From Pseudomonas mendocina (GTDB taxonomy: Bacteria; Pseudomonadota; Gammaproteobacteria; Pseudomonadales; Pseudomonadaceae), in NCBI GenBank assembly GCA_037482215.1, contig CP148074.1, positions 1,922,001 through 1,986,000 on the forward strand: a DNA stretch of 64,000 bases. Direction: 5' to 3'. The position numbers were made by a program, and so were the translations under genes. Numbering within the stretch: position 1 is the stretch's first letter; the number at the start of each line of letters is the position of its first letter. Positions 29,253-39,007 of the stretch are shown piece by piece. Under the pieces are notes generated by a model. The model worked only from the letters and a program-made list of their open reading frames with translations. It searched no databases and had not been told where the DNA came from.

Positions 29253-30641
29253 TTGAGGCTGCGTGCACTGTTGGCATGTTGCCTGCTCTTGCTCTCATGC
29301 AATGTGTTTGCACGTATCTCCGGCCCGCAGGAGGTCGACCAGCCCAGGGCTGCCCGTGACCTTCCGGCTATTCGCAGCAGTGGTGAGCTGCGCGTCCTGA
29401 TCAACCAAAGCCGTAATAGCTCTGGGGAGGTTAAAGGGCAAAGTATAGGTACTGAGTATCAGCGTTTACGTGCATTTGAGCACTATCTCAATCGTAATAG
29501 CCGCAACGGGCGAACGATCAAGCTCAAGCTTATTCCGACCGCTAAAGATCAGTTGCTGGGAGCATTGAGGCGTGGTGAGGGCGATTTAGTCGCGCCGGGT
29601 GAACTTATAAATGTGCCACGTGGCAGCAACCTGAGTGCCAGTACTGAGACGCGTCAGCGTGTTCCGTTGGTTATTGTTGCCCGTAAAGGTAATCGCGTTT
29701 ATCAGCGCCTGGAGGATCTCTCCGGGCGTAGCCTAGCTTTACCGGCCGGTAGCGTAGCGGGAGAAGCCGTGCAGGCGCTCAATCAGCAATTGATGGACCG
29801 CAAGAAGGCGCCTCTGGTTATCGAATGGGTAAGCCCTACGCTGGCCGTAGAAGATGTGCTGGAAATGGTCCATGCGGGCATCTTCACTTTGACGGCGGTT
29901 GAGTTGCCCATCGCTGAACGCTGGGCCAAGGTCATGCCCAAGCTGCGTGTTGACCGACACATGAAGCTGTTGGAGGAGGGCTCGACCCATTGGTACACGC
30001 GGCGCGATATGCCGATGCTGACCGCCAGTATGGATCAGTTCATCAAGGGCTATCAGCCTCCCGACGACCAGGATGCTAACTTCCAGCGAGTCTACCGGCG
30101 GCTATACAAAGTGCACTATCCGTTGGGGAGGGTTGAGCGTCAGCGGCTGACCCGGTTACGCCCAGTATTGCAAAAGCATGCACGCGCGCAGAATTTCGAC
30201 TGGCTCATGTTGGCTGCGTTGGCCTTTAAGGAGTCGACACTCAATCCATCGGCCCGTGGTGCAAGCGGTGCTGTTGGTCTGATGCAAATCACTCCGCCCG
30301 CTGCGCGCAGTGTCGGCGTCAGTAATATTGCCAATCTGGATAACAACGTCATGGCCAGTGCCAAGTACCTGGCAATGGTTCGCCGCAACTTCTTTAACAG
30401 CCCCAAGTTGAATGAGCGCGAGCGAATGGCATTTGTTCTGGCGGGCTATAACCTGGGACCGCAGCGTGTGCAGAGCCTACGGGCTGAGGCACGCAGGAGA
30501 GGCTTGAACCCTAATCAGTGGTTCTTCCAGGTTGAGCGTGTGGCGATGGAGCAGCTCGGGATGGGCGTGGTCAGCTATGTTAATAGTGTGAACAAATACT
30601 ATATTGCGTATGACAGGGAGCGGTACTTGCTCGAGCAGTAA
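29253..30641 (+). CDS. MltF-type lytic murein transglycosylase
   Basis: The 462-residue protein has a signal sequence (LLACCLLLLSCNVFA) and a solute-binding-protein-like domain (about 45-280, from SSGELRVLINQSRN). An SLT domain with Glu in ALAFKESTLNPSA and GLMQITPPAARSVG follows. It cleaves peptidoglycan glycan strands to 1,6-anhydro products in the periplasm. The start is TTG 29253, with GGAGG 8 bp before it. A Cys in LLSCN could serve as a lipobox. It resembles the second MltF paralogue (PA2865), from memory. Confidence 0.9.
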   Translation: MRLRALLACCLLLLSCNVFARISGPQEVDQPRAARDLPAIRSSGELRVLINQSRNSSGEVKGQSIGTEYQRLRAFEHYLNRNSRNGRTIKLKLIPTAKDQLLGALRRGEGDLVAPGELINVPRGSNLSASTETRQRVPLVIVARKGNRVYQRLEDLSGRSLALPAGSVAGEAVQALNQQLMDRKKAPLVIEWVSPTLAVEDVLEMVHAGIFTLTAVELPIAERWAKVMPKLRVDRHMKLLEEGSTHWYTRRDMPMLTASMDQFIKGYQPPDDQDANFQRVYRRLYKVHYPLGRVERQRLTRLRPVLQKHARAQNFDWLMLAALAFKESTLNPSARGASGAVGLMQITPPAARSVGVSNIANLDNNVMASAKYLAMVRRNFFNSPKLNERERMAFVLAGYNLGPQRVQSLRAEARRRGLNPNQWFFQVERVAMEQLGMGVVSYVNSVNKYYIAYDRERYLLEQ

Positions 30642-30771
30642 TGAGCTTTGGGCTTAAGCCTGTTGGATCGATTTATTCGATTATTTTTAGTGGAATTGTC
30701 CGTTAGAAGTATTCACTAAACTGGATATTATGCAGGCGTCTCTTACCCATTCTCAGACAAGGAAAGCTGTA

Positions 30772-31206
30772 ATGAACACATTCATTCAATCTGTACTTTC
30801 ATCACGCGCAGGTTATGGCATCACCGTTCTACGCATACTGATTGGTATTACATTTGTTGCCCATGGCGGCCAGAAGTTGTTCGGTCTGTTCGGCGGTTAT
30901 GGACTTGAAGGCACCGGTCAGTGGATGGAAAGCATTGGCCTGACGCCAGGGTACTTCCTCGCCCTGTTGACTGGCGCTACTGAGTTCTTTGGCGGTCTGG
31001 CATTGATTATCGGTCTGCTGGCGCGTCCTGCAGCAGCTGCTCTGGCCTTTGCTATGGTCGTGGCGATTTTTTCGGTCCACATTTCCAACGGCTTCTTCCT
31101 GAGCAACAACGGTTATGAGTTTGGTCTGGCCCTGCTGGCTGCCAGCCTCGCTATCTTGATTGAAGGGGCGGGCAAACTGTCCGTCGATAACGCCATCGCA
31201 CACTAA
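30772..31206 (+). CDS. DoxX-family membrane protein
   Basis: The 144-residue protein has four membrane helices and the DoxX signature LRILIGITFVAHGGQKLFG near the start. DoxX proteins are linked to redox or thiosulfate:quinone reactions in some species, but most, like this one, have no assigned reaction. ATG 30772 is preceded by AGGAAA; a longer frame from 30730 lacks such a site. A good terminator follows. Confidence 0.85.
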   Translation: MNTFIQSVLSSRAGYGITVLRILIGITFVAHGGQKLFGLFGGYGLEGTGQWMESIGLTPGYFLALLTGATEFFGGLALIIGLLARPAAAALAFAMVVAIFSVHISNGFFLSNNGYEFGLALLAASLAILIEGAGKLSVDNAIAH

Positions 31207-31221
31207 TGGTGTTGTACCGTG

Positions 31222-31246
31222 AAAGCCCACCTAGCGTGGGCTTTTT
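31222..31246 (+). terminator. Rho-independent terminator after the DoxX gene
   Basis: AAAGCCCAC (31222-31230) pairs with GTGGGCTTT (31236-31244), 5-nt loop, ending in a run of five T. Confidence 0.85.
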
Positions 31247-31393
31247 CATTGACAGTAGTAGGGCAGGGTTCTAGGATTCTCGTCCAGCGCCGATTTAAAC
31301 AGCTACTTGCGGGGCGCCGGGAGTTTGTTTTTCAAACCCCTGAGAAGATCTCTATTGAGACTTCGAAATACCGCTAAAGCGCTGGTTCGGTGT

Positions 31394-31429
31394 CGCCTCT
31401 CACCGCTGCCCAGCGGAAGCAACGAGGCG
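31394..31429 (+). promoter_or_regulatory. Nested hairpin covering the ribosome binding site of the next gene
   Basis: CGCCTC (31394-31399) can pair with GAGGCG (31424-31429), enclosing CCGCTG/CAGCGG (31403-31416). The GAGGCG arm overlaps the Shine-Dalgarno region GGCGGAG before ATG 31441. It could limit translation start. Seen by eye; no folding energy was calculated. Confidence 0.35.
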
Positions 31430-31440
31430 GAGATGTATAA

Positions 31441-31749
31441 ATGCTTTGTCCAAAACCCCATATTCGATTAGCCCCGATCACTTCCGGGCTGGCTTTGCGC
31501 AATCCAAAAATCCTCCTTGGCGGCAGTCATCAGCCGACATTGCTGCGCTATCTGGATGGCTGGCCAAAGCGTTGGGTTGGACAGAAGAACCTGCTCATCA
31601 ACTTCGTCCATGACGGCGAATCACTGTCTCGCTTCCGCACCGATCAATTTGATATTGCGGTTATTCAGTCACCAGCTGCAGGGCAGGTGGATGAGACAAT
31701 CAAGCAATTAATCCGCGTTGCCAGACAAGGTTTGATTACCCGCCGTTAG
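31441..31749 (+). CDS. Small protein of unknown function
   Basis: The 102-residue product is basic and soluble, with a Pro/Leu-rich start (PKPHIRLAPITSGL) and an ordered second half (FDIAVIQSPAAGQVDETIKQLIRVARQGL). I do not recognise a family with confidence; the second half could be a remnant or mimic of a Rossmann-like methyltransferase end. A GGAG site 8 bp before ATG and normal codon use support a real gene. It lies between doxX and ppk2, all on the plus strand. Confidence 0.6.
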   Translation: MLCPKPHIRLAPITSGLALRNPKILLGGSHQPTLLRYLDGWPKRWVGQKNLLINFVHDGESLSRFRTDQFDIAVIQSPAAGQVDETIKQLIRVARQGLITRR

Positions 31750-31821
31750 TTCTGCACCGATAAGCTTTTCCCAAGACCGCTCTGATCCGCTAATCTGCGG
31801 GGATATGTCTGGGAGAGGGTT

Positions 31822-33309
31822 ATGTTCGAATCCGCTGAAATTGGCCGCAGTATTGCCAAAGACGTTTACGAAAAAGAAGTCGTCATGCTGCGCGAGGCCC
31901 TGCTTGAGGCTCAATACGAACTCCAGCAGCAGGGCCGCTTTGCTGTATTGATTTTGATCAACGGCATTGAGGGGGCAGGTAAGGGCGAAACGGTCAAACT
32001 ACTCAACGAGTGGATGGACCCGCGTCTTATCCAAGTGAACACGTTCGATCGCCCTACTGATGAAGAGTTGGCGCGGCCACCAGCATGGCGTTACTGGCGA
32101 CAATTACCGCCTAAGGGGCGCATGGGGATTTTCTTTGGTGACTGGTACAGCCAGATGCTCCAAGGGCGTGTCCATGGCCGCATTAAAAGTGCCCAGTTGG
32201 ATCAGTACATTGATGGCACATTGAGCATGGAGCGGATGCTCAGCGATGAAGGCACGCTCATATTTAAGTTCTGGTTCCACCTGTCCAAGCAGCAGATGAA
32301 AGCTCGCCTCAAAGCGCTGCGTGATGACCCATTACACAGTTGGCGCATCAGCCCGCTGGATTGGCAGCAATCAAGGACTTACAACAAGTTTGTTGAAGTT
32401 GGTGAGCGTCTGCTGCGTCGTACCAGCCGGGATTATGCGCCTTGGTATGTCGTGGAGGGTGCTGATCAGTATTATCGCAGCCTCACTGTGGGGCGTATTT
32501 TGCTCGATGGTCTGCAAGCAGCTCTCAAGTCCCGCGAGCGCATCACCTCACATCCCCATGCTGCGCCTATGATTTCTAGTCTGGATGAGCGGGGGCTTCT
32601 AGAAAGTCTGGATATGACCCAGGCGCTGGATAAAGGGGATTACAACGAGCAACTGGCGATTGAACAAGCGAGTCTGTCTAGCCTGTTGCGCGACAAGCGT
32701 ATGCGTAAGCATTCACTGGTCGCGGTTTTCGAGGGTAATGATGCTGCAGGTAAGGGTGGAGCGATCCGCCGTGTAATCGGGGCTCTTGACCCACGACAGT
32801 ACCGGATTGTTCCAGTTGCTGCGCCTACTGACGAAGAGCGGCAACAACCCTACTTGTGGCGGTTTTGGCGGCATTTGCCTGCAAGAGGTCAGTTCACGTT
32901 GTTTGACCGATCTTGGTATGGCCGTGTTCTTGTCGAGCGAGTTGAAGAGTTTTGCTCTCCCAGCGACTGGCTGCGTGCCTATGGTGAGATCAATGACTTT
33001 GAGCAGCAGATGACGGATGCCGGTGTTGTTCTGGTCAAGTTTTGGTTGGCTATTGATCAGAAAACCCAGCTCAAGCGGTTTAAGGAAAGGGAAAAGATTC
33101 CGTTCAAACGCTTCAAAATTACAGAGGAAGATTGGCGTAACCGGGAGAAGTGGCCGTTGTACCGGGACGCAGTTGGCGACATGGTGGATCGCACCAGTAC
33201 AGAGATTGCTCCATGGACGTTAGTTGAGGCTAACGACAAGCGCTTTGCCAGGATAAAGGTGCTGCGCACCATCAATCAGGCGTTAGAAGAGGCTTTCAAA
33301 AAGGATTGA
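31822..33309 (+). CDS. PPK2 polyphosphate:AMP phosphotransferase, two-domain
   Basis: The 495-residue protein has two PPK2 domains in tandem. The first has Walker A NGIEGAGKGE (about 48-57); the second has EGNDAAGKGG (304-313). Each is followed by its Walker B and lid motifs (FFGDWYSQML; FDRSWYGRVLVERVEEF). Two-domain PPK2 enzymes (class II, Pap) use polyphosphate to phosphorylate AMP to ADP. It is a cytoplasmic enzyme. In class II enzymes the C-terminal domain is usually the active one, which fits its more canonical motif here. Confidence 0.93.
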   Translation: MFESAEIGRSIAKDVYEKEVVMLREALLEAQYELQQQGRFAVLILINGIEGAGKGETVKLLNEWMDPRLIQVNTFDRPTDEELARPPAWRYWRQLPPKGRMGIFFGDWYSQMLQGRVHGRIKSAQLDQYIDGTLSMERMLSDEGTLIFKFWFHLSKQQMKARLKALRDDPLHSWRISPLDWQQSRTYNKFVEVGERLLRRTSRDYAPWYVVEGADQYYRSLTVGRILLDGLQAALKSRERITSHPHAAPMISSLDERGLLESLDMTQALDKGDYNEQLAIEQASLSSLLRDKRMRKHSLVAVFEGNDAAGKGGAIRRVIGALDPRQYRIVPVAAPTDEERQQPYLWRFWRHLPARGQFTLFDRSWYGRVLVERVEEFCSPSDWLRAYGEINDFEQQMTDAGVVLVKFWLAIDQKTQLKRFKEREKIPFKRFKITEEDWRNREKWPLYRDAVGDMVDRTSTEIAPWTLVEANDKRFARIKVLRTINQALEEAFKKD

Positions 33310-33326
33310 GTTGGGTGCTCACAAAT

Positions 33327-33354
33327 AAAAAACCGCGATTAATCGCGGTTTTTT
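33327..33354. terminator. Bidirectional terminator between ppk2 and a convergent small gene
   Basis: AAAAAACCGCGATT and AATCGCGGTTTTTT form a perfect 28-bp palindrome with A and T runs on the proper sides for both strands, between convergent genes. Confidence 0.9.
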
Positions 33355-33356
33355 AT

Positions 33357-33575
33357 TTAAAGGTGCGGGGCGTAGCTCAGGCCAAGTAACTGCCGGGCGC
33401 GAACTTGTCTGTCAATATAGCGTTGGACTTCCCTCTCAGCATCGACACGCGTGAAGTAAGGACCTTCGAGAGTGCCTTCACGGGTCGAAAAAAAATATTG
33501 GCCGTTGACCGAGCTAATTCGATCAGATCGGTAGTGGGTAGATTTTGCCGGGTCAACTTCACGCTTACCGATCAT
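33357..33575 (-). CDS. Small conserved protein, DUF6316-like
   Basis: The 72-residue product has the pattern HYRSDRISSVNGQYFFSTRE followed by GPYFTRVDAEREVQRYID. I associate this with short proteobacterial proteins of unknown function (DUF6316). ATG 33575 has AAGGA 7 bp upstream; the frame could extend to 33629, but without such a site. No function is proposed. Confidence 0.65.
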   Translation of the reverse strand: MIGKREVDPAKSTHYRSDRISSVNGQYFFSTREGTLEGPYFTRVDAEREVQRYIDRQVRARQLLGLSYAPHL

Positions 33576-33783
33576 GATGATGTCCTTGGTAAATAAAGGG
33601 TTATTGTTTTTATAGTTCGACTGTACCAAATAATCGAATCAATAGGACAGGGCTTGCGGCACACGTCACATGTTTGTTTTTTCTGTACTGCAATACAGTA
33701 CGGGGGCAACTGAGGGCATGACTGTGTCTGTAGTCGTTGATGGTCAGCCCCTAAAATGACCTATTCACCTGTTTGGGGCTGTC

Positions 33784-34734
33784 ATGCATACGTCGTCGGG
33801 TCGTTGGGCTTATGGTCTGTTTTTAACCCTTTTAACGGCTTTCCTCTGGGGCATTCTGCCCATCAAACTCAAAGAAGTGCTTGAGGTCATGGACCCTATC
33901 ACCGTGACTTGGTACCGCCTCTTGGTATCGGGTGGCGTCTTGTTGGCCTACCTCACGGCAAGCAAGCGCCTGCCTGCGTTTTCCTTATTGGGTAAGAAGG
34001 GCAAATGGTTAGTGGTAATTGCTGTATTAGGGCTGACGGGCAACTACGTGCTTTATCTGTTTGGGCTGAAGTTGTTAAATCCAGGCACTACCCAGTTGGT
34101 TATTCAGGTGGCACCGATACTGTTGCTGGTGAGTAGCCTGCTTATCTTTCGTGAGCGTTTTAGTCTCATTCAAGGGCTTGGATTATTAGTGCTACTTGTG
34201 GGGTTTGGCCTGTTCTTTAATCAGCGCTTGGTTGAGTTGCTGACCTCTTTGACCGCATACACCACGGGTGTATTGATCGTTTTGGCTGCAGCCTTTGTTT
34301 GGACGTTTTACGGGTTGGCGCAGAAACAGCTGCTGACGGTGTGGAATTCTCTGCAGATCATGATGGTGATTTACCTGGCCTGCGCCGTCCTGCTTTTCCC
34401 TTGGGCGCATCCGCAGCAGGTAACGGAGTTGAATTCGGTTCAGGGCTGGTTACTGCTGGCGTGCTGCTTGAACACGTTGGTGGCCTATGGCGCTTTTGCC
34501 GAGGCGCTGGCGCATTGGGAAGCGTCTAAGGTCAGTGCTGCATTGGCAGTGACGCCATTGGTAACCTTTGCAGCGGTTGCCCTAGCGGCCATTTGGTGGC
34601 CGTCACACATCCTGCCTGAACAGCTGAATTGGATCGCTTATGGCGGTGCCTTGTTGGTGGTGAGTGGCTCAGCATTGACCGCAATGGGCCCGACTTTGCT
34701 GGCCGGGCTGCGCGGGCGTTCATCTTTGCGCTGA
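33784..34734 (+). CDS. EamA/DMT-family transporter, RarD-like
   Basis: The 316-residue protein has about ten hydrophobic helices in two homologous halves, each an EamA domain. The start (FLTLLTAFLWGILPIKLKEVLEVMDPITVTWYR) resembles RarD-type drug/metabolite transporters. It is an inner-membrane permease of unknown substrate. It is convergent with the oxidoreductase gene and separated from it by 1 bp, leaving no room for a terminator. Confidence 0.85.
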   Translation: MHTSSGRWAYGLFLTLLTAFLWGILPIKLKEVLEVMDPITVTWYRLLVSGGVLLAYLTASKRLPAFSLLGKKGKWLVVIAVLGLTGNYVLYLFGLKLLNPGTTQLVIQVAPILLLVSSLLIFRERFSLIQGLGLLVLLVGFGLFFNQRLVELLTSLTAYTTGVLIVLAAAFVWTFYGLAQKQLLTVWNSLQIMMVIYLACAVLLFPWAHPQQVTELNSVQGWLLLACCLNTLVAYGAFAEALAHWEASKVSAALAVTPLVTFAAVALAAIWWPSHILPEQLNWIAYGGALLVVSGSALTAMGPTLLAGLRGRSSLR

Positions 34735-34735
34735 T

Positions 34736-35356
34736 TCAGGCTTGGCTGCCTAGCTTTTCAGCGTGATTGAGCCATTTCAGTCGCTGTTCTTCTGAGGCCA
34801 TGCGCACGGGGGCGAACGTGTGCAGGCTTCGGGTTTTGATCCCGCTGAAGCCAAGAATGGTGCGCTTTATTTGCCGATGCCCCGGTGCGCCATATACCCA
34901 GCGGAAGTACCAAGGTGGTGTGTCCATGGTGACCAACACGTCAGCGGTGCGGCCGCTGAGAAGTTTGTCCCAGATGCGTCCGTCGTTACGGTATTTGAAG
35001 GCAAAACCAGGTAAGAACGTACGGTCAAAAAAGCCCTTGAGCAGGGCCGGCATGCCGCCCCACCAAACGGGGTAGGCGATAACCAGATGCTCAGCCCAAT
35101 GGATCTGCCGTTGGGCTTCGAGCAGGTCAGGTTCGAGAGTCTGGCTTTGCTCATATCCGTGATGAAGAATCGGGTCAAAGGCCATCTCGTTAAGGCGTAA
35201 TTCCCGCACGATGTGGCCTTTACTGCGAGCACCGGTGCTCCAAGCGTCCGCCAATGCGTGGCACAGGCTGCGGCGCTTGGGGGAGCCGATAATCATCAGA
35301 ATGCGTTTGCCGTCGCCCTCCAGTTTGGTTGCGCCGCTCTTAACCTGATCATTCAT
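34736..35356 (-). CDS. NAD(P)H:quinone reductase-like flavodoxin-fold protein
   Basis: The 206-residue protein has the Flavodoxin_2 pattern: [19 protein letters not shown] (phosphate loop), [25 protein letters not shown] and the tail motif FGFSGI-like [14 protein letters not shown]. Members such as MdaB and KefF bind FMN or FAD and reduce quinones with NAD(P)H. Its start overlaps the end of fumC by 8 bp, so the two are co-transcribed. Confidence 0.85.
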   Translation of the reverse strand: MNDQVKSGATKLEGDGKRILMIIGSPKRRSLCHALADAWSTGARSKGHIVRELRLNEMAFDPILHHGYEQSQTLEPDLLEAQRQIHWAEHLVIAYPVWWGGMPALLKGFFDRTFLPGFAFKYRNDGRIWDKLLSGRTADVLVTMDTPPWYFRWVYGAPGHRQIKRTILGFSGIKTRSLHTFAPVRMASEEQRLKWLNHAEKLGSQA

Positions 35357-36743
35357 GTTGGCCTGCCTTCAGCATATTTTCGGGACGCACCCAAGCGTCG
35401 AATTCCTCGTTGCTGAGGTAACCCAATTGCAGGGCGGCCTGGCGCAGGGTCAAACCGTCTTGATAGGCCAGTTTGGCGATCTGCGCGGCTTTGTCGTAAC
35501 CGATATGTGGATTGAGGGCTGTAACCAACATCAGGCCTTGCTCCAGATGTGCGGCCATGCGCTCGCTATCGGCTTGCAGACCCGCGACGCAATGCAGCTG
35601 GAAGTTTCGGCAGCCATCACCAAGCAGGCGGATTGATTGCAGCAGGTTGTAGATGATGACGGGCTTGAATACGTTGAGTTGCAAATGGCCCTGGCTGGCA
35701 GCAAAGGTAATGGCGGTGTCGTTGCCAAGAACCTGACAGGCCAGCATAGACAATGCTTCGCATTGGGTCGGGTTAACCTTGCCGGGCATGATTGAGCTAC
35801 CGGGCTCGTTCGCGGGTAGGCGTACTTCCGCAAGTCCTGCACGGGGGCCGGAACCCAACAGGCGCAGGTCGTTGGCGATTTTCATCAGCGCTACTGCGAG
35901 CGCCTTCAAGGCGCCTGCGAGTGCTACAAGCGGCTCGTGGCCTGCCAATGCGGCAAATTTGTTAGGGGCCGTCACCAGCGGCAGCCCCGTTAAGGCAGCC
36001 AGTTCGGCAGCGATGGCGGTATCGAAGCCGTGTGGTGAATTAAGGCCGGTGCCTACCGCTGTTCCACCTTGTGCCAGTTGGTAGACAGCGGGCAGGGCGT
36101 TGAGCAGTGCCTGCTCCGCGTAGTTAAGCTGCGCGACGAAGGCTGAAAGCTCCTGGCCAAAGGTCATCGGCGTGGCGTCCATCATGTGAGTACGCCCAGT
36201 TTTGATCTGCTTGCTATAGCGCTCTGCTTGCTCCTGCAGGCCGTCGCGCAACTCGTGCAGAGCAGGGAGCAGGTGCTGGTGAACAGCTTCTGCTGCGGCA
36301 ATATGCATGGCGGTTGGGAAGCTGTCGTTGGAGCTTTGCGACTGGTTGACGTGATCGTTCGGGTGGACAGGGCTTTTGCCGCCACGGGGCTTGCCCGCCA
36401 GCTCATTGGCGCGCCCAGCAATCACTTCGTTGACGTTCATATTGGTTTGCGTGCCGCTGCCGGTTTGCCAGACCACCAGTGGGAATTGGTCGTCGTGTTG
36501 TCCAGCGATGACTTCATTGGCGGCTTGCTCAATTAAACGAGCCGTGTCGGCCGGCAATGAGCCAATGCGCTGATTGACCCGTGCAGCCGCTTTTTTGATC
36601 TGGGCCAGGGCGCGAACGACCGCAAGGGGCATGCGCTCATCGCCGATGGCAAAGTTCAGGTGAGAGCGCTGGGTCTGGGCGCCCCAGTATGCTTGCTCTG
36701 GTACTTCAATCGGGCCAAGGCTGTCAGTTTCAATACGGCTCAT
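35349..36743 (-). CDS. fumC: FumC, class II fumarate hydratase
   Basis: The 464-residue enzyme interconverts fumarate and malate in the TCA cycle without an iron-sulfur cluster. The superfamily signature [11 protein letters not shown] is intact, as are the substrate-site regions [13 protein letters not shown] and [16 protein letters not shown]. Class II fumarases of this type often serve under iron limitation or oxidative stress. Unlike the fagA-fumC-sodA order I recall from P. aeruginosa, the partner here is a flavodoxin-fold reductase, overlapping by 8 bp. Confidence 0.96.
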   Translation of the reverse strand: MSRIETDSLGPIEVPEQAYWGAQTQRSHLNFAIGDERMPLAVVRALAQIKKAAARVNQRIGSLPADTARLIEQAANEVIAGQHDDQFPLVVWQTGSGTQTNMNVNEVIAGRANELAGKPRGGKSPVHPNDHVNQSQSSNDSFPTAMHIAAAEAVHQHLLPALHELRDGLQEQAERYSKQIKTGRTHMMDATPMTFGQELSAFVAQLNYAEQALLNALPAVYQLAQGGTAVGTGLNSPHGFDTAIAAELAALTGLPLVTAPNKFAALAGHEPLVALAGALKALAVALMKIANDLRLLGSGPRAGLAEVRLPANEPGSSIMPGKVNPTQCEALSMLACQVLGNDTAITFAASQGHLQLNVFKPVIIYNLLQSIRLLGDGCRNFQLHCVAGLQADSERMAAHLEQGLMLVTALNPHIGYDKAAQIAKLAYQDGLTLRQAALQLGYLSNEEFDAWVRPENMLKAGQHE

Positions 36744-36847
36744 GCATTTCTCCTGATCGCAAAGACATGGGAAATCGCTGGCTCCATAGCGGTTTCTGTA
36801 TGGCTTAGGGTGCGGCAGGTGGGCAGAGGTTCCGTATGGACGTGCAA

Positions 36848-37879
36848 CTACCAGCGCGCTTCAGCTTCGCCCAGCCAGCCGAGTGCATGTTGTACAGGTA
36901 CACACTCGTTCTGATCACCGCGTAATGTGCCGCTGAAGCGCCCGAAGAGCTGGCGGTTATTGATATATAGCAGGCCAAAATTGCGGCGGGTGACGTGTTT
37001 CTGGCTGGGTGTGAATGACAGCTGCACTTTTCCGTCCGCACTTGTTAATTGGCGCGTGGCCATTAACTCGCTGGACTCCACCTCAATACGAATGGGGCTG
37101 GTCAGGTGTTGCGCCTGCCCGCCGAACCACAGGGTGTTTTCAGACAGCCCGCTGTGGTCTGTCCACCCGGTGCCGAAATTACCTGCAATGCCGCCTGGAG
37201 CGGCAAAAGCTGCGCGGGTCCATTGGCTTTGGAACGGCCAAACACCTCGGCCGAAGTCTAAGGAAGCATAGCTCTGGGTGCCGGCACTTTCATGAAGACG
37301 GCCGTTGAGCTGGATGCTGCCAGTACAGGGCAGGCCTAGGTGACGACTTGATGCATGAAAGCTGTTGCGTCCAAGGGGGGCAACTAGATTAGCCGATTCG
37401 AGGTGGGCAGGGCGCTGTATGTGCAGCATGGCCTGGATTGCTTGGCCGCCATGGTTGGACGCGCTTAGGGTAATGGTGCTGTTGTGGGCGGTGGCGCTGA
37501 CTCTGAGTTGCAGCAGAGGGTGATTGAAGGTGTGATCATCGAAAGGCTGATCAGGAAGGCTAGAGTCCCTTGCAAAGAGTCGTTTCTGGCTGAAGCTGTA
37601 ATGTTCGCCGCTGACCAAGTCGACAAAATGTGCTGAGGCCAAACCCACGTAGTCAAAGTCAGCATGGGTAATCGCTAACATCCACTGGGGATTGATGATG
37701 CACCAATGATTCCACCGCTTGCGTCGACCATAACGACCGGGTATGGCGTAGTTCACCGCGGGGTGAGATGAAAAACCGATAGCCGCAGGGTTGAGTTGCC
37801 CTTTGCTGTCACACAAGGAAGTGCCAGAGGTTGTTAAGGTGTTCATTTGCACGTCCATGTGTGCGCCCGAATTGGCCAT
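36848..37879 (-). CDS. DUF2804 domain protein
   Basis: The 343-residue protein is rich in aromatic residues and beta-strands ([60 protein letters not shown]). I recognise the pattern as DUF2804, an uncharacterised family. There is no signal peptide or membrane helix. The start is uncertain: ATG 37879 (GAGG only 3 bp away) or in-frame ATGs at 37858 and 37846. Confidence 0.75.
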   Translation of the reverse strand: MANSGAHMDVQMNTLTTSGTSLCDSKGQLNPAAIGFSSHPAVNYAIPGRYGRRKRWNHWCIINPQWMLAITHADFDYVGLASAHFVDLVSGEHYSFSQKRLFARDSSLPDQPFDDHTFNHPLLQLRVSATAHNSTITLSASNHGGQAIQAMLHIQRPAHLESANLVAPLGRNSFHASSRHLGLPCTGSIQLNGRLHESAGTQSYASLDFGRGVWPFQSQWTRAAFAAPGGIAGNFGTGWTDHSGLSENTLWFGGQAQHLTSPIRIEVESSELMATRQLTSADGKVQLSFTPSQKHVTRRNFGLLYINNRQLFGRFSGTLRGDQNECVPVQHALGWLGEAEARW

Positions 37880-37960
37880 AAGCCTCAGACAGGCGTGTTA
37901 TCAATGAGTTTCTTGGCGTGTGAACCTGTCTTAAAAATACATAGAACGTTAGTGCTTAAA

Positions 37961-37989
37961 TATTGTCTATTAGCTTGAGTATGACAATA
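37961..37989. promoter_or_regulatory. Inverted repeat before the DUF2059 gene
   Basis: TATTGTC (37961-37967) and GACAATA (37983-37989) are reverse complements separated by 15 nt, in an AT-rich intergenic stretch about 65 bp before the DUF2059 start. It may be an operator; no regulator is suggested. Confidence 0.3.
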
Positions 37990-38052
37990 GCTTGGGCACA
38001 AAATGATGTTACGAGGGTCACAAAAACTCGTAGATAAATATTGGAGACAACC

Positions 38053-38553
38053 ATGTCACGCTTAACCGCTGTAAGTGCTGCCCTCATTCTGGCCTGTGCG
38101 AGTGCGCCTGTGCTGGCCGATGCCAAAAGCCACGCGGCGGATGCTGAACGCTTCCTTTTGCTGGCTCGGGCGGACAAGTTGGCTGTGCCGGTTTATTCGC
38201 AGGTACAAGGCATGTTTGCCCAGCGATTCGCTGAATTAAAGGCCCCAGCTAGCCAGAAAGCTGTGCTGGAAACCTATCAGGCGCAGGCCAATACCGCGCT
38301 GGATCAGGCGGTGGGTTGGGACAAAATCAAACCCGATATGGTCAAGCTCTATACCAGCACCTTTAATGAGCAGGAGCTGAAGGACCTGATTCGTTTCTAT
38401 GAATCCCCGCTGGGCAAGAAAGTCATGGAGCAAATGCCGATGCTGACAGCACGCTCGGCACAGCTGACTCAGGGTAAACTGGAAACCGCGGTGCCCAAGG
38501 TCAATCAATTGCTGGACGAGATGACCACCAAGCTGGGCGGCAAGAAACAGTAA
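38053..38553 (+). CDS. Secreted DUF2059 protein
   Basis: The 166-residue product has a signal peptide ending ASAPVLA (cleavage after about residue 22). A helical DUF2059 domain follows (SSTFNEQELKDLIRFYESPLGKK-type motif, here YTSTFNEQELKDLIRFYESP). It is probably periplasmic. Family members have no known reaction. ATG 38053 has GGAG 7 bp upstream. It is followed 23 bp later by the BolA-like gene. Confidence 0.87.
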   Translation: MSRLTAVSAALILACASAPVLADAKSHAADAERFLLLARADKLAVPVYSQVQGMFAQRFAELKAPASQKAVLETYQAQANTALDQAVGWDKIKPDMVKLYTSTFNEQELKDLIRFYESPLGKKVMEQMPMLTARSAQLTQGKLETAVPKVNQLLDEMTTKLGGKKQ

Positions 38554-38576
38554 TCAGCGTTTTCAGGTGAGTTTTT

Positions 38577-38870
38577 ATGGCAAAGATTGATCTTCTGCGC
38601 GGCGCTTTAGCTGCATTTGATGCTCAGCACCTTGATGTGCTGGATGAAAGCCATATGCACAGCCGTGGACAGGAAACCCATTACAAGGCCGTTATCGTCA
38701 GTGAGCAGTTTGCCGGGCTGAATGCGGTTAAGCGTCACCAGAAGGTTTATGGCTGCCTGGGCGATTTGATGGGGCAGATTCATGCATTGGCTCTGCACAC
38801 CTATACCCCGCAGGAGTGGCAGGAGCAGGGCGTTGCACCGGCTTCACCGACCTGTCGCGGAGGCCACTGA
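38577..38870 (+). CDS. BolA-family protein
   Basis: The 97-residue protein shows the BolA signature: LDVLDESHMHSRGQETHYKAVIVSEQF, NAVKRHQKVYGCLGDLM and an invariant HALALHTYTPQEW end. BolA proteins pair with monothiol glutaredoxins and act in iron-sulfur handling or transcription. The His residues needed for cluster co-ordination are present. It shares a transcript with the DUF2059 gene and is followed by a strong terminator. Confidence 0.92.
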   Translation: MAKIDLLRGALAAFDAQHLDVLDESHMHSRGQETHYKAVIVSEQFAGLNAVKRHQKVYGCLGDLMGQIHALALHTYTPQEWQEQGVAPASPTCRGGH

Positions 38871-38919
38871 GGCAATTGAGCCTTAACAGCGCTGCATTAA
38901 GCCCCTAAAATGCACGCCA

Positions 38920-38958
38920 TCGGCCCGAGGTGATCACTGACCTCGGGCCGAACTTTTT
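38920..38958 (+). terminator. Rho-independent terminator between bolA-like gene and trhO
   Basis: TCGGCCCGAGGT (38920-38931) pairs perfectly with ACCTCGGGCCGA (38940-38951) around an 8-nt loop; five T follow. It lies only 50 bp before the trhO start. Confidence 0.88.
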
Positions 38959-39007
38959 CTGCTACCCGGTCCGCCCTTTACGTGGGCGACTACTGAAGGA
39001 AGTACCC

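Noticed and set aside
24908..33309. CHAD protein and PPK2 enzyme as one polyphosphate system
   Set aside because: They are 6 kb apart with unrelated genes, some on the opposite strand, in between; shared biology is possible, but the sequence shows no operon.
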